64,000 nucleotides of DNA. Source: JAWLHU01 sp049325315. GTDB taxonomy: Bacteria > Bacillota > Sulfobacillia > Symbiobacteriales > Symbiobacteriaceae. Position numbers and translations under genes: made by a program. The notes beneath the pieces are model-generated. The model ran no database searches, was not told where the DNA came from, and worked only from the letters and a program-made list of their open reading frames with translations. This document shows positions 1 to 8,933 of the stretch, in pieces. Location of the stretch: positions 26,379 to 90,378 of the forward strand of contig JBMONB010000084.1 in NCBI GenBank assembly GCA_049325315.1, written 5' to 3'. Every line of letters begins with the position of its first letter. Positions within the stretch are counted from its first letter, which is position 1.

Positions 1-161
1 TCGGGGCTTGTCGTTTTGCTCGGCTGTCAACCCGATATTTCGGCTGAATCGAAGGCCCTGTAATAAGCCTTTCGGTCCATGGCTGGGGCCGGAGCCGACG
101 TTTATTCTGAATAGGAGGCCGTGAGCCCGTTTTTCCACTTACACCGATAGGAGGAGTCAAC

Positions 162-1049
162 ATGGCTGACCTACCTGTCAACGGAAACGGAATCGACGCC
201 TACTCTCCAGCAGAAGTAGCAGCACGGGTAGAGAATGTCGGGGTCACCAAGGCGAACATGCCGCTGTACCGAATGGCGGCGCTCTCTGTTTTGGCCGGGG
301 CGTTTATCGCCTTCGGCGGGCTGTTCTTCATCACCGTCACCACCGATGTGAAGGTCGGGTATGGCCTCACCCAACTGGTTGGAGGCATCGTCTTCTCCCT
401 GGGCCTGATCCTGGTGGTGATCGCCGGGGCGGAGCTCTTCACCGGCAACAACCTGCTGATCATGGCGACGGTGGGCGGCAAGATCCGGGTCAGGCTGCTG
501 CTGCGCAACTGGGCCGTGGTCTTCTTCTTTAACCTGCTGGGCGCCTTCTCCATCGCCGTCATGGCCTACGTGGCGGAGCACTACACCGGCAGCGGGAACC
601 TGGTGGGGGCACGGGCGCTCTCCATCGGGGCCGCCAAGGCGTCGCTCCCCTTCGGGGTAGCCTTTGCCCGGGCGGTCCTCTGTAACGTGCTGGTCTGTCT
701 GGCGGTCTGGCTTACCGCTGCGGCCCGCACGGTGACCGACAAGATCCTGGCGGTGATCTTCCCCATTTCGGGGTTCGTGGCGCTGGGGTTTGAGCACTCC
801 ATCGCCAACATGTTCTTCATTCCCTACGCCATGATGCTGAAGGGCAACGCTGCGGTCACCGCCGCCGCCAACCTTCCGGCAGAGCGGCTCGCTGCCCTCG
901 ACTGGACCGGCTTCTGGGCCAACCTGGTTCCGGTCACCCTGGGCAATATCGTGGGCGGGGCGGTGCTGGTGGGCTTCACCTATTGGGTCTGCTACCTGTG
1001 GGATGGCTACACCACGCCCGCCCGTAGAAAGAGGGGGAGCGCTGCATGA
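162..1049 (+). CDS. focA: Formate/nitrite (FNT) family transporter, probable formate channel
   Basis: The 295-residue protein has six hydrophobic segments and the FNT hallmark GAELFTGN at about residues 87-94. The family forms pentameric inner-membrane channels moving formate, nitrite or hydrosulfide. The ATG at 162 follows an AGGAGGAG ribosome site. The stop overlaps the ATG of the next gene (ATGA), and the following three genes form a formate dehydrogenase, so formate is the likely substrate: the channel supplies or exports formate for the enzyme. The first 20 or so residues are a polar cytoplasmic tail. Nitrite transport cannot be excluded from sequence alone, but no nitrite reductase is nearby. 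Confidence 0.92.
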   Translation: MADLPVNGNGIDAYSPAEVAARVENVGVTKANMPLYRMAALSVLAGAFIAFGGLFFITVTTDVKVGYGLTQLVGGIVFSLGLILVVIAGAELFTGNNLLIMATVGGKIRVRLLLRNWAVVFFFNLLGAFSIAVMAYVAEHYTGSGNLVGARALSIGAAKASLPFGVAFARAVLCNVLVCLAVWLTAAARTVTDKILAVIFPISGFVALGFEHSIANMFFIPYAMMLKGNAAVTAAANLPAERLAALDWTGFWANLVPVTLGNIVGGAVLVGFTYWVCYLWDGYTTPARRKRGSAA

Positions 1050-2842
1050 GCGAGGTGCGAATCCTGATCGGCGCCGGTACCTGTGGCATCGCGGCGGGCG
1101 CCGGGGCGGTCTGGGCGGCTGCCGAGGAGGCGTTGGCGGCAGAGGGCCTGGCGGTCCCGGTGGTCGGGGTGGGCTGTATCGGCTACTGCCAGGAGGAGCC
1201 GCTGCTCGATGTGGAGATCGATGGCCGGCGCTGGTCCTACCGCCGGGTCACCCCGGCCCATGTGAAGCGTATCGTCAAGAACCACGTGGTGGGCGGGGAG
1301 CCGGTGGCCGAACTGCTGCTGGGCCGGGTGGCCGACGGCCCGACCCCTTACCCTGACCTGCCCTTCTACGCCCGGCAGCTGCGCATTGCCACCCGGAACT
1401 GCGGCTTCATCGACCCGACCAGCCTGGCCGACTACGAGGCCCGGGGCGGCTACCAGGCGCTGCGCAAGGTGCTGGGCCTGGGCTCTGGTGGCGCCCCCAT
1501 GGAGCCGGAGGCGGTCATTGCCGAGGTGAAGCGGTCGGGGTTGCGGGGCCGCGGTGGGGCCGGCTTCCTGACCGGCCTCAAGTGGGAGCTGACCCGCCGG
1601 ACGGAGTCGGCCAAGCGGTACCTCATCTGCAACGCCGACGAGGGCGACCCGGGCGCCTTTATGGACCGGTCGATCCTTGAGGGCGATCCCCACGCCGTGA
1701 TCGAGGGTATGATCATCGGCGCCTTTGCCCAGGGGGCTGACGAGGGCTATATCTACTGCCGGGCGGAGTACCCGCTGGCGGTGGAGCGGCTGCGCATCGC
1801 CATTGCCGCCGCCGAGGAGGCGGGCTACCTGGGCGACTCGGTGCTGGGCACAGGCCATCGCTTCCACCTGCACCTGAAGGAGGGGGCGGGCGCCTTTGTC
1901 TGCGGCGAGGAGACGGCGCTGATGGCCTCGATCGAGGGGCAGCGGGGCATGCCTCGCCCCAAGCCGCCCTTCCCGTCGGTCTCGGGCCTCTGGTCCAAGC
2001 CGACCACCATCAACAACGTGGAGAGTTGGGCGAATATCCCCCAGATTCTCCTGAACGGCGCCGACTGGTACGCCGCCCTGGGCACCGAGCGCTCGAAGGG
2101 CACCAAGGTCTTCGCCCTGACCGGCCGGATCAACCGGACCGGTCTGGTGGAGGTGCCCATGGGGATCTCGATCCGGGAGATCATCTACGACATGGGCGGC
2201 GGCATTCCCGATGAGAAGGAGCTGAAGGCGGTCCAGATCGGCGGGCCGTCGGGCGGCTGTATTCCGGCCCACCTGCTCGACCTGCCGGTCGACTACGAGT
2301 CGCTCACCGGGGCGGGGGCGATTATGGGCTCGGGCGGCATGGTGGTGGTCGATGAGACCACCTGCATGGTCGATTTCGCCCGCTATTTCATGTCTTTCTG
2401 CGCCGCCGAGTCCTGCGGCAAGTGCACCCCCTGTCGGGAGGGCACCACCCGCATGGTGGAGATCCTCGAACGGATCACCCGGGGCGAGGCGACCCTGGCC
2501 GACCTCGACCGGCTGGAGCGGCTGGCTGAGAACGTGAAGCGCTCCTCGCTCTGCCAGTTGGGGGGCTCGGCGCCCAACCCGGTGCTCTCCTCGCTGGCCC
2601 ACTTCCGGGAGGAGTTCGAGGCGCACATTCTGGATCACCGCTGCCCGGCGGGGGTCTGCGCAGCGCTGATCACCTACCGCATCGATCCGGAGGCCTGCAA
2701 CGGCTGCACGGTCTGTGCCCGGAACTGCCCGGCGAACGCCATTGCCGGCGAGAAGAAGAAGGTCCACACCATCGATCCGGCGCTCTGCATCAAGTGCGGC
2801 ATCTGCTTTGATGTCTGCAAGTTTGATGCGGTGCTGCGATAG
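1046..2842 (+). CDS. NuoF/HydB-like NAD(P)H- and FMN-binding subunit of formate dehydrogenase
   Basis: This 598-residue protein has the 51-kDa (NuoF) architecture. An N-terminal thioredoxin-like [2Fe-2S] region (GTCGIAAG near residue 12, then a C-x3-C near residue 45) is followed by the FMN loop GRGGAGF near residue 168, the NADH loop ADEGDPGAF, the iron-sulfur motif SCGKCTPC, and a C-terminal two-[4Fe-4S] ferredoxin domain (CNGCTVCARNC and CIKCGICFDVC). It is longer than respiratory NuoF because of both extra domains, as in HydB of soluble hydrogenases and the NAD-linked subunit of formate dehydrogenases. It should carry electrons between FdhA and NAD(P); the extra ferredoxin domain leaves room for ferredoxin coupling. 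It overlaps focA by 4 nt and lies 15 nt before fdhA. Confidence 0.9.
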   Translation: MSEVRILIGAGTCGIAAGAGAVWAAAEEALAAEGLAVPVVGVGCIGYCQEEPLLDVEIDGRRWSYRRVTPAHVKRIVKNHVVGGEPVAELLLGRVADGPTPYPDLPFYARQLRIATRNCGFIDPTSLADYEARGGYQALRKVLGLGSGGAPMEPEAVIAEVKRSGLRGRGGAGFLTGLKWELTRRTESAKRYLICNADEGDPGAFMDRSILEGDPHAVIEGMIIGAFAQGADEGYIYCRAEYPLAVERLRIAIAAAEEAGYLGDSVLGTGHRFHLHLKEGAGAFVCGEETALMASIEGQRGMPRPKPPFPSVSGLWSKPTTINNVESWANIPQILLNGADWYAALGTERSKGTKVFALTGRINRTGLVEVPMGISIREIIYDMGGGIPDEKELKAVQIGGPSGGCIPAHLLDLPVDYESLTGAGAIMGSGGMVVVDETTCMVDFARYFMSFCAAESCGKCTPCREGTTRMVEILERITRGEATLADLDRLERLAENVKRSSLCQLGGSAPNPVLSSLAHFREEFEAHILDHRCPAGVCAALITYRIDPEACNGCTVCARNCPANAIAGEKKKVHTIDPALCIKCGICFDVCKFDAVLR

Positions 2843-2857
2843 GGGGGAACAGGCGAG

Positions 2858-5593
2858 ATGACGATCACAATCACCGTTGATGGCCGCCGGCTGGAGGCGC
2901 AGCCCGGCCAGACGATCATGCAGGTGGCCGATGCTCACGGCATCGCGGTTCCCCGGCTCTGCCACCACCCGCACCTGAAGCCATCGGGCGCCTGCCGGCT
3001 CTGCGTGGTCCAGGTGAAGGGCGCCCGGTCCCTGGTCTCCTCCTGCACCACCCCGGCAATGGAGGGCATGGAGGTAGAGACCCGGTCGGCCGCCGTGGAG
3101 GAGGCCCGCCGCGAGGTGCTGGACCTGCTGGTCTCCAACCACCCGCTCGACTGCTTCGCCTGCGAGGCGGCGGGCGACTGTGCCCTGCAAGACTATGCCT
3201 ACGAGTACGGCATTCGGGAGGGCTCCTACCAGGGCGCCCGGCGGGAGGTGGCGGTGGACAGCCGCAACCCCTTCTTCCAGATCGACTACGAGAAGTGCGT
3301 GCTCTGCGGCATCTGCGTGCGCATGTGCGATGAGGTGATGGGCTACGGCGCCATCGACTTTACCAACCGGGGCTTCTCTTCCCTGGTGGGGACCCCCTAC
3401 GGGGTCTCGCTGAGCGAGACATCGTGCGTCTTCTGCGGCAACTGCGTCCAGGGCTGCCCGGTGGGCGCCCTGCTGCCCACGTCGGTGATCGGCCAGGCCC
3501 GCACCTGGGAGACCCGGCAGGTCCGGACCATCTGCCCATACTGCGGCGTGGGCTGCGCTCTCGACCTGCACGTGAAGGGCGACCGGGTGGTCCAGGTGAC
3601 TGGCGCCGAGTCGCCGGCCAACCACGGCCTCACCTGCGTGAAGGGGCGGTTCGGCTGGGAGTTCATTCACCACGAAGACCGGCTGACGACCCCGCTGATC
3701 CGGCGCGACGACGCCCCGCCCGGCCCCGTGGGGCCCGAATGGTTCCGGGAGGCGACCTGGGAGGAGGCGCTGGAGCGGGTGGCCGCCGGGCTGGCCGGCG
3801 TGCGTGAACGCTACGGCCCCGACGCCGTCGCCGGGCTCTCCTCGGCCAAGGCCTCCAACGAGGAGAACTACCTCTTCCAGAAGCTGATGCGAGCCGCGGT
3901 GGGGACGAATAACGTCGACCACTGCGCCCGGCTCTGACACAGCCCCACCGTGGCCGGTCTGGCCACCGCATTCGGCTCCGGCGCCATGACCAACTCCATT
4001 GACGAGATCGAAGCGACCGACACGATCCTGGCCATTGGCACCAACACCACCGAGGCGCACCCGGTGATCGCCCTGCGGGTCAAGAAGGCGGTGCGGGAGC
4101 GGGGCGCCCAGTTGATCGTGATCGACCCGCGCCCGATCGAGCTGACCCAGTGGGCGACCCTCTGGCTCCAACCCCTGCCCGGCACCAACGTGGCGGTGAT
4201 CAACGGAATCCTCCACCACATTCTGCACAGCGGCCTGGCCAACGAGCGGTTCATCGCCGAGCGGACCGAGGGCTACGAGGCGTTGGCCCAGTCGCTGGCG
4301 GAGTACACCCCCGAGTGGGCCGAGTCGGTCTCGGGCGTACCCGCCCACCTGATCCGCCAGGCCGCCGAGGCCTATGCCCGGGCGGAGAACGGATCGATCC
4401 TCTACGCCATGGGCGTCACCCAGCACACCACCGGCACCGAGTCTGTCACGACCCTGGCCAACCTGGCCCTGCTCACCGGCCAGATCGGGCGCCCCTCCAC
4501 CGGCGTCAACCCGCTGCGCGGGCAGAACAACGTGCAGGGCGCCTGCGACATGGGCGCGCTCTACGACACCCTGCCCGGCTACCGCAAGGTGATCGACCCC
4601 GCCGCCCGGGAGGCGCTGGCCGCCGCCTGGGGCGTGGAGCGGCTGCCGGCTCTGCCCGGCGTCACCGCCACCGAGGTGGCCGCCCGAGCGCTGGAGGGCA
4701 AGGTCCGGGCGCTCTACCTGATGGGCGAGAACATCGTGCTGACCGACCCCGACAGCCACCACGTGGAGCAGGGGCTTCAGAGCCTGGAGTTCCTGGCGGT
4801 GCAGGAGATGTTCCTCACCGAGACCGCCCGGTTTGCCCATGTGGTCCTCCCCGCCTGCTCCTGGGCGGAGAAGGAGGGCACCTTCACCAACACCGAGCGG
4901 CGGGTCCAGCGCTTCTACCAGGCGCTGAAGCCCCTGGGCGACTCCCGCCCCGACTGGCAGATCATCGCCGACCTCTCCACCCGCCTGGGCTACCCCATGG
5001 GCTACGACTCCCCCGAGGCGATCATGCAGGAGATCGCGGCGGTCGTTCCGCAGTATGGCGGCATCGCCTACGAGCGGCTGGGCGAGGAAGGGCTCCAGTG
5101 GCCCTGCCCTACGAAGGATCACCCCGGCACCCAGTACCTGCACAGCGGCAAGTTCAGCCGGGGCCTGGGCAAGTTCACCCCGGTCGCCTTCCGGCCATCT
5201 GCCGAGCTGCCCGACGAGACCTACCCCTTCATCTTCACCACCGGCCGCTCGCTCTATCACTACCACGGCGGCTCCATGACCCGGCGGGCCCGGCCCCTGG
5301 CCGAGCACGTCTCCGGCGCCTACGTGGAGGTAGAGCCGGCCACCGCCGCCCAGTTGGGCCTCGCCGACGGCGACCTGGCCCGGGTCGCCTCCCGCCGTGG
5401 CGAGGTGACGGTGACGGTACGGTTGGTTCCCGGCACCGGCCCCAAGGTGATCTTCATGCCCTTCCACTTCCGGGAGGCAGCCGCCAACCTGCTGACCAAC
5501 ACCGCCCTCGACCCGGTGGCCAAGATCCCCGAGTTGAAGGTCTGCGCCGCCCGCATCGAGAAGGTCGCCGCCGAGGAGGTGGTCACGGTATGA
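2858..5593 (+). CDS. fdhA: Formate dehydrogenase alpha subunit, selenoprotein (TGA at 3935-3937 read as Sec360)
   Basis: The frame is open from the ATG at 2858 to 5593 except for one TGA at 3935-3937, which sits where FdhA proteins carry Sec or Cys (ARL-U-HSPTVAGL, Sec followed by His). Read through, the protein is 911 residues. It has an N-terminal NuoG-like [2Fe-2S] domain (about 1-80), a His-Cys3 [4Fe-4S] motif (HPLDCFAC), two [4Fe-4S] motifs (CVLCGIC, CVFCGNC), the molybdopterin-oxidoreductase cluster motif from Cys226 (CPYCGVGC), the Mo/W-bis-MGD domain and a C-terminal dinucleotide-binding domain. It oxidises formate to CO2, or the reverse, in the cytoplasm with the NuoF- and NuoE-like partners. 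A SECIS-type hairpin follows the TGA. The stop overlaps the next ATG. Confidence 0.95.
3938..3977 (+). promoter_or_regulatory. Bacterial SECIS element for fdhA Sec codon
   Basis: Directly after the TGA, a perfect 6-bp stem (GTGGCC at 3950-3955 with GGCCAC at 3961-3966) closes a GGTCT loop at 3956-3960. A further possible pairing is AGCC 3941-3944 with GGCT 3974-3977. The loop begins 21 nt after the T of TGA. The GGTCU loop is the same as in the well-known E. coli fdhF SECIS, which SelB binds. Confidence 0.85.
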
Positions 5594-6114
5594 GCATCCT
5601 CATGATTCAGCGCAAGGGCGGCGTACCGGCGCTGCCAATCCCCGAGAGCCTCTCCCCGCAGAAACTGGCCGACCTCGACCGCTTCCTGGCCGACCACCGG
5701 GGCCGGGCCAACATGGTGATCCCCGCCCTGCAGCACGCCCAGGCGCTCTTCGACTATGTGCCGCAGACAGCCATTGCCCGGATTGCAGCGGCGCTGCGAG
5801 TGCCGCAGGCCAAGGTCTACGGAGTCGCCACCTTCTACGCCCAGTTCCGGCTCCAGCCCGCCGGCCGCCACACGGTAAAGGTCTGCACCGGCACCGCCTG
5901 CCACGTGCGAGGCGCTGAAACCGTGCTGAAAGCCTGGGGCGAGACCCTGGGCGTCAAACCCGGCCAGACCACGCCAGACGGAGCGATCACCCTGGAGAAG
6001 GTGGCCTGCCTGGGCGCCTGCGGCCTGGCCCCCGCCGCCATGGTCGACGGCCGGACCCACGGCCGCCTGAGCGCCGCCAAGATCAAGCAGGTCCTGGCGA
6101 GCATTCCACGATAG
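5590..6114 (+). CDS. NuoE/HydA-like 24-kDa [2Fe-2S] subunit of formate dehydrogenase
   Basis: The 174-residue thioredoxin-fold ferredoxin has the NuoE cysteine pattern C-x4-C (VCTGTAC) and C-x3-C (ACLGAC) for one [2Fe-2S] cluster. Its ATG at 5590 overlaps the fdhA stop (TATGA), implying translational coupling. With the NuoF-like protein it forms the NAD(P)-reducing module of the soluble formate dehydrogenase. Its length matches the family. A hairpin terminator follows, so the transcription unit is probably the formate channel, NuoF-like, fdhA and NuoE-like genes. Confidence 0.9.
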   Translation: MSILMIQRKGGVPALPIPESLSPQKLADLDRFLADHRGRANMVIPALQHAQALFDYVPQTAIARIAAALRVPQAKVYGVATFYAQFRLQPAGRHTVKVCTGTACHVRGAETVLKAWGETLGVKPGQTTPDGAITLEKVACLGACGLAPAAMVDGRTHGRLSAAKIKQVLASIPR

Positions 6115-6120
6115 CGTTGC

Positions 6121-6154
6121 ACCAAGTGGGGCTCTCGCAAGAGGGCCCCTTGGT
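6121..6154 (+). terminator. Hairpin terminator after formate dehydrogenase operon
   Basis: ACCAAG pairs with CTTGGT around a GGGGC/GCCCC core and a CTCT/AGAG tip. It starts 6 nt after the NuoE-like stop. The T-run is weak. Confidence 0.7.
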
Positions 6155-6184
6155 TTGTAGTGGGAATCGGGGATCACATTATTA

Positions 6185-6310
6185 ACCACAGATTACACAG
6201 ATTAAGACAGTGATTACACAGATTAACACATAATATATTATTGGTTTTCGGCTTACGACAGGTCTATCTCAGTAATCTGTGTAATCATGAAAATCTGTGT
6301 AATCTGTGGT
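6185..6310. repeat. 126-bp palindromic element with CACAGATTACACAGATT arms
   Basis: The outer arms are perfect inverted repeats of 19 nt (6185-6203 and 6292-6310). Just inside them is a second inverted pair GATTACACAGATT (6212-6224) and its complement (6274-6286). The DNA is AT-rich in a GC-rich neighbourhood. An element with the same four-part design but CGCAG in place of CACAG lies at 49603-49734. Both start just after a terminator. No transposase is present. Confidence 0.85.
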
Positions 6311-6416
6311 AAAAATCGTTTCCACCCCCACCGGACACATTTCCTTGACTCAATACGAAAACTATTCATATGACAGGGATTCCGCTAGATGTGGGGAATG
6401 TAAGAAGATAGGCGTT

Positions 6417-7565
6417 ATGGTCCCCGGAACCATTCAGGCAACTAATCGAAAGGATGAACACCGTTTGCGGCTCGATGAGTTCACATACGTGCCCTATGAG
6501 GTCCGGGAGAAGGCGCTGCGCTTTCTGGCCTATCAGATAGGTGATGCCTCTGCGGACCCCGACAAACTACTCGAAGATCTGGAACGGGCCCTGGCTGCGG
6601 CGGTTAAGAATCAGAACTTCACCTATATGGCCGGAGAGCAGGAGGTGGAGAGCGAGGCGGAGGCAGATGCGGTCCTCTTCCCTACGGGTTATGCGACGCC
6701 TACCGGGGAAGAGATTTCCGTGAAGTGTACCCTGAACAAGAACCCCAACCGGCAGAAGTGGTTCGGGCTCTTCTTTCAGGCCGCCCGCCGGGAGGGTTTC
6801 GTGATCGGCGACCTGTACTTCCGCACCTGGAGCGATGGCGCCAGGTTCCTGGAAGACCTGGCCGAGATGGCGATCCCCGAAAAGTGGAACTACAACTTCT
6901 ATCAGTCCAAGCAGCAGCACCCGATCTTAAAATCGTACATCGAAAAGACCTACGAACGGCTGCGGCAGGAGCGAAAGGTCATTGCGCATGCCAACAGGGT
7001 GCTCTTCAACACCGGACTGATCAACACGTACTTCAAGGAGATCTACGTGTTGGGCGAGTCCGACCCAGACTACCCGCAGCGCGTCATCAACGCGCGCCCG
7101 ATTCTGGAACACGATCGGATCATTTTGGAGACCTTTAAGAATGAGAAGCCCCAGATGGCCTCCTTCTTTACGAATATCACCGATGTCGTTTTCGATACCA
7201 ACCTCGAGGTTAATACCGATGACATTCACATTATTGATGACAACTTCGAGCGGATCCCCCCTGAGTACCGGCAGATGAAAAAGAGCCAGATCTTCGCCCT
7301 CTTCCAGGCGGCGATTGAGTTCTCGCGGGTCATGGCTCGCCGGAACTACAAGTTGATCGTTCCCCAGTACTACATGGGGAAGATCCAGTTTCTCATGCCG
7401 ATCTACCTCTCCGGTGAGTTCTCCGGCACACCGGACTGCGCCCTGGTTCTGGAAAAGCTCGGGAACGTCTACCGGGGCAACACCATTCTCACCCTCGATA
7501 TGGCCTATCAGAACGCCCGGTTGATCGCTCAGCCCGATACCACCTGGCTCAATCCGGAGAGCTAA
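6417..7565 (+). CDS. DUF3825-domain protein
   Basis: The C-terminal two thirds matches my memory of DUF3825: an HANRVLFNTGL segment, an acidic central part, then NYKLIVPQYYMGKIQFLMP and a final LTLDMAYQNARLIA. The function is unknown; no enzyme motif is visible. The frame is open back to a GTG at 6306 inside the palindromic element, but residues from 6306-6416 look non-coding (AT-rich, atypical codons), so I place the start at ATG 6417, after AAGAAGATAGG. TTG 6342 is another option. Base composition is more AT-rich than neighbours, which suggests transfer. The true 5' end may have been altered by the element. Confidence 0.7.
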   Translation: MVPGTIQATNRKDEHRLRLDEFTYVPYEVREKALRFLAYQIGDASADPDKLLEDLERALAAAVKNQNFTYMAGEQEVESEAEADAVLFPTGYATPTGEEISVKCTLNKNPNRQKWFGLFFQAARREGFVIGDLYFRTWSDGARFLEDLAEMAIPEKWNYNFYQSKQQHPILKSYIEKTYERLRQERKVIAHANRVLFNTGLINTYFKEIYVLGESDPDYPQRVINARPILEHDRIILETFKNEKPQMASFFTNITDVVFDTNLEVNTDDIHIIDDNFERIPPEYRQMKKSQIFALFQAAIEFSRVMARRNYKLIVPQYYMGKIQFLMPIYLSGEFSGTPDCALVLEKLGNVYRGNTILTLDMAYQNARLIAQPDTTWLNPES

Positions 7566-7574
7566 GCACAAGCG

Positions 7575-7612
7575 AAGGGCCCCTCCTGCCTGCGGGCGGG
7601 AGGGGCCTTTTG
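7575..7612. terminator. Bidirectional terminator between DUF3825 and lectin genes
   Basis: A strong GGCCCCTCC/GGAGGGGCC hairpin is followed by CTTTT on the plus strand and flanked by A residues at 7575-7576. It lies between convergent stops at 7565 and 7614. Confidence 0.8.
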
Positions 7613-7613
7613 G

Positions 7614-8726
7614 CTAGTTCACATCAACCATTGCGGTTCCTCGCAACTTGTTGCCGAAGTAGATCATCACCTTGAGCGTGCGGCCCGAACCGATGGCGTG
7701 CTTGGCGGTGTCGAAGTCCTGCTGGTAGTACCCGGTCGCCGGGTCATAGGTCACGTCGTAGCCCAGGGTGTAGCCGGCGATCAGCTGGTTGGTGTCAGCG
7801 TCTCGGACCCGGACCGTTACCGAGTCGTCCAGCAGGCAGTCCCCGTAGCTGAACCGGATCGCGAGGGTGTCACCGGCGGTGATGGCAGCGGTGCTGCTGG
7901 TGCTGAGCGGGGCCCCGAAGGTGAGGCCGTTTCCGGGCACGCAGGTCTCCACCCCGCTGTCCTCAAACTCCCAGAAGAGCAGGTCGTGGTAGTTTCCGGC
8001 GCACCCGGTGCCGGAGGTGAAGCCGACATAGGCGGTGCTGCTGCCTACCACGGCGGGAATGTCCACAGCGTAGGAGAGGACCGGGGTGGGGGGAGGAGTG
8101 GCTGACTGGGAGAGGCGCACCTCGAGCATCTGGGTGGTCGCATCGTAGTCGATCCAGGCGTACCAGGCGTTGCCGTCGTTCATCGCCCCGCCAATGTTGG
8201 TCCGGGCGACCGAGGACATGGAGCCGTTCAGGTTGACGCCCACATGGTTGCCGTTGTGGCCGTCGTCGCCACCGTTGTTCCAGGTATCAAACTCCACCGC
8301 CACGCTGCTGCCCAGACCCTGGTATCCAATGCCGCCGCCCCCGGCGCCCACGGCGTTATTCTGGGGCACGATGGCAAAGGTGATGCCGTCGGCGCCCTGC
8401 ACGCCGTCTGAGTCGGTGCAGCCCATCGGATTAGTAAAGCGGAACGCAAACGCGGTGCTGAAGCCGCCGCTGGGGTCCACCTGGTTCGCGGTGAAGGCGC
8501 CGCCGGCCTGCCCCGTTGCGTTGGTCAACCGGAGCACATCTTGTCCGGCCAGCAGCGCCTGGGCGGCACTCCCTACCAGATTGAGGCCCGAAACATCCTG
8601 AAAGTGAGGGTACGAGATGGTGGTGGATGCGAGCCCTGAGCCCATGGGCAGAACCAGTGAGGCTGCCAGCGTGAGAACAAGCCCAAAAACCAGTCGACGC
8701 CACTTGCGATGCGCACGGGAACCCAT
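7614..8726 (-). CDS. Secreted L-type (legume-like) lectin-domain protein
   Basis: The ATG at 8726 is preceded on the minus strand by GGGAGGGGG at good spacing, giving 370 residues. An N-terminal signal peptide (RKWRR then a hydrophobic stretch ending GLASTT) leads into an L-type lectin beta-sandwich. Its signature is VEFDTWNNGG-D-G-NGNHVGVN, with the Asp and Asn expected to bind Ca/Mn, followed by AWIDYD and the C-terminal VGFTSGTG. The last 110 or so residues form a separate beta-rich domain. It is probably exported and binds carbohydrate; ligand unknown. The gene is monocistronic, divergent from the aminotransferase at 8934, with which it shares a 200-nt control region containing an inverted repeat. 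Confidence 0.8.
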   Translation of the reverse strand: MGSRAHRKWRRLVFGLVLTLAASLVLPMGSGLASTTISYPHFQDVSGLNLVGSAAQALLAGQDVLRLTNATGQAGGAFTANQVDPSGGFSTAFAFRFTNPMGCTDSDGVQGADGITFAIVPQNNAVGAGGGGIGYQGLGSSVAVEFDTWNNGGDDGHNGNHVGVNLNGSMSSVARTNIGGAMNDGNAWYAWIDYDATTQMLEVRLSQSATPPPTPVLSYAVDIPAVVGSSTAYVGFTSGTGCAGNYHDLLFWEFEDSGVETCVPGNGLTFGAPLSTSSTAAITAGDTLAIRFSYGDCLLDDSVTVRVRDADTNQLIAGYTLGYDVTYDPATGYYQQDFDTAKHAIGSGRTLKVMIYFGNKLRGTAMVDVN

Positions 8727-8835
8727 AAACAAACCCCCTCCCTGTTGATGCGGATCCCTTTCATTCCAAAAAACGAAGGGGAGGGTGGCGAAGGATGGGT
8801 TCTCGGTACGTGTTCGCCTGTGGGAGAAGCGGAGG

Positions 8836-8855
8836 CCTATGCAAAACTGCATAGG
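8836..8855. promoter_or_regulatory. Inverted repeat CCTATGCA-AAAC-TGCATAGG in divergent lectin/aminotransferase control region
   Basis: A perfect 8-bp inverted repeat lies between the lectin and aminotransferase genes. A third TGCATAGG copy is at 8897-8904, about 30 nt before the aminotransferase ATG. The same octamer occurs at 37007-37014 and, on the minus strand, at 53655-53662, upstream of two glycine-rich protein genes. It may be an operator or part of a sporulation-type -10 element. Confidence 0.5.
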
Positions 8856-8933
8856 AGGAGCAGGAACTGATCGGGTGGAACGCCAATATACATTCTTGCA
8901 TAGGTATCCGTACCCTGCGAAGGAGGAACTGGC

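Noticed and set aside
1..161. Leader before the formate channel gene examined for a molybdenum-cofactor riboswitch or other structured RNA.
   Set aside because: No convincing conserved structure was found; only the ribosome site is clear.
3935..3937. TGA in fdhA taken as a true stop or frameshift.
   Set aside because: The frame continues unchanged, the position is the known Sec site of FdhA, and a SECIS hairpin follows.
1007..5467. A very long open frame on the minus strand opposite the formate dehydrogenase genes.
   Set aside because: It is an antisense shadow of high-GC coding DNA: no ribosome site, His/Gly/Arg-rich composition and no domain, while the plus strand has four clear proteins.
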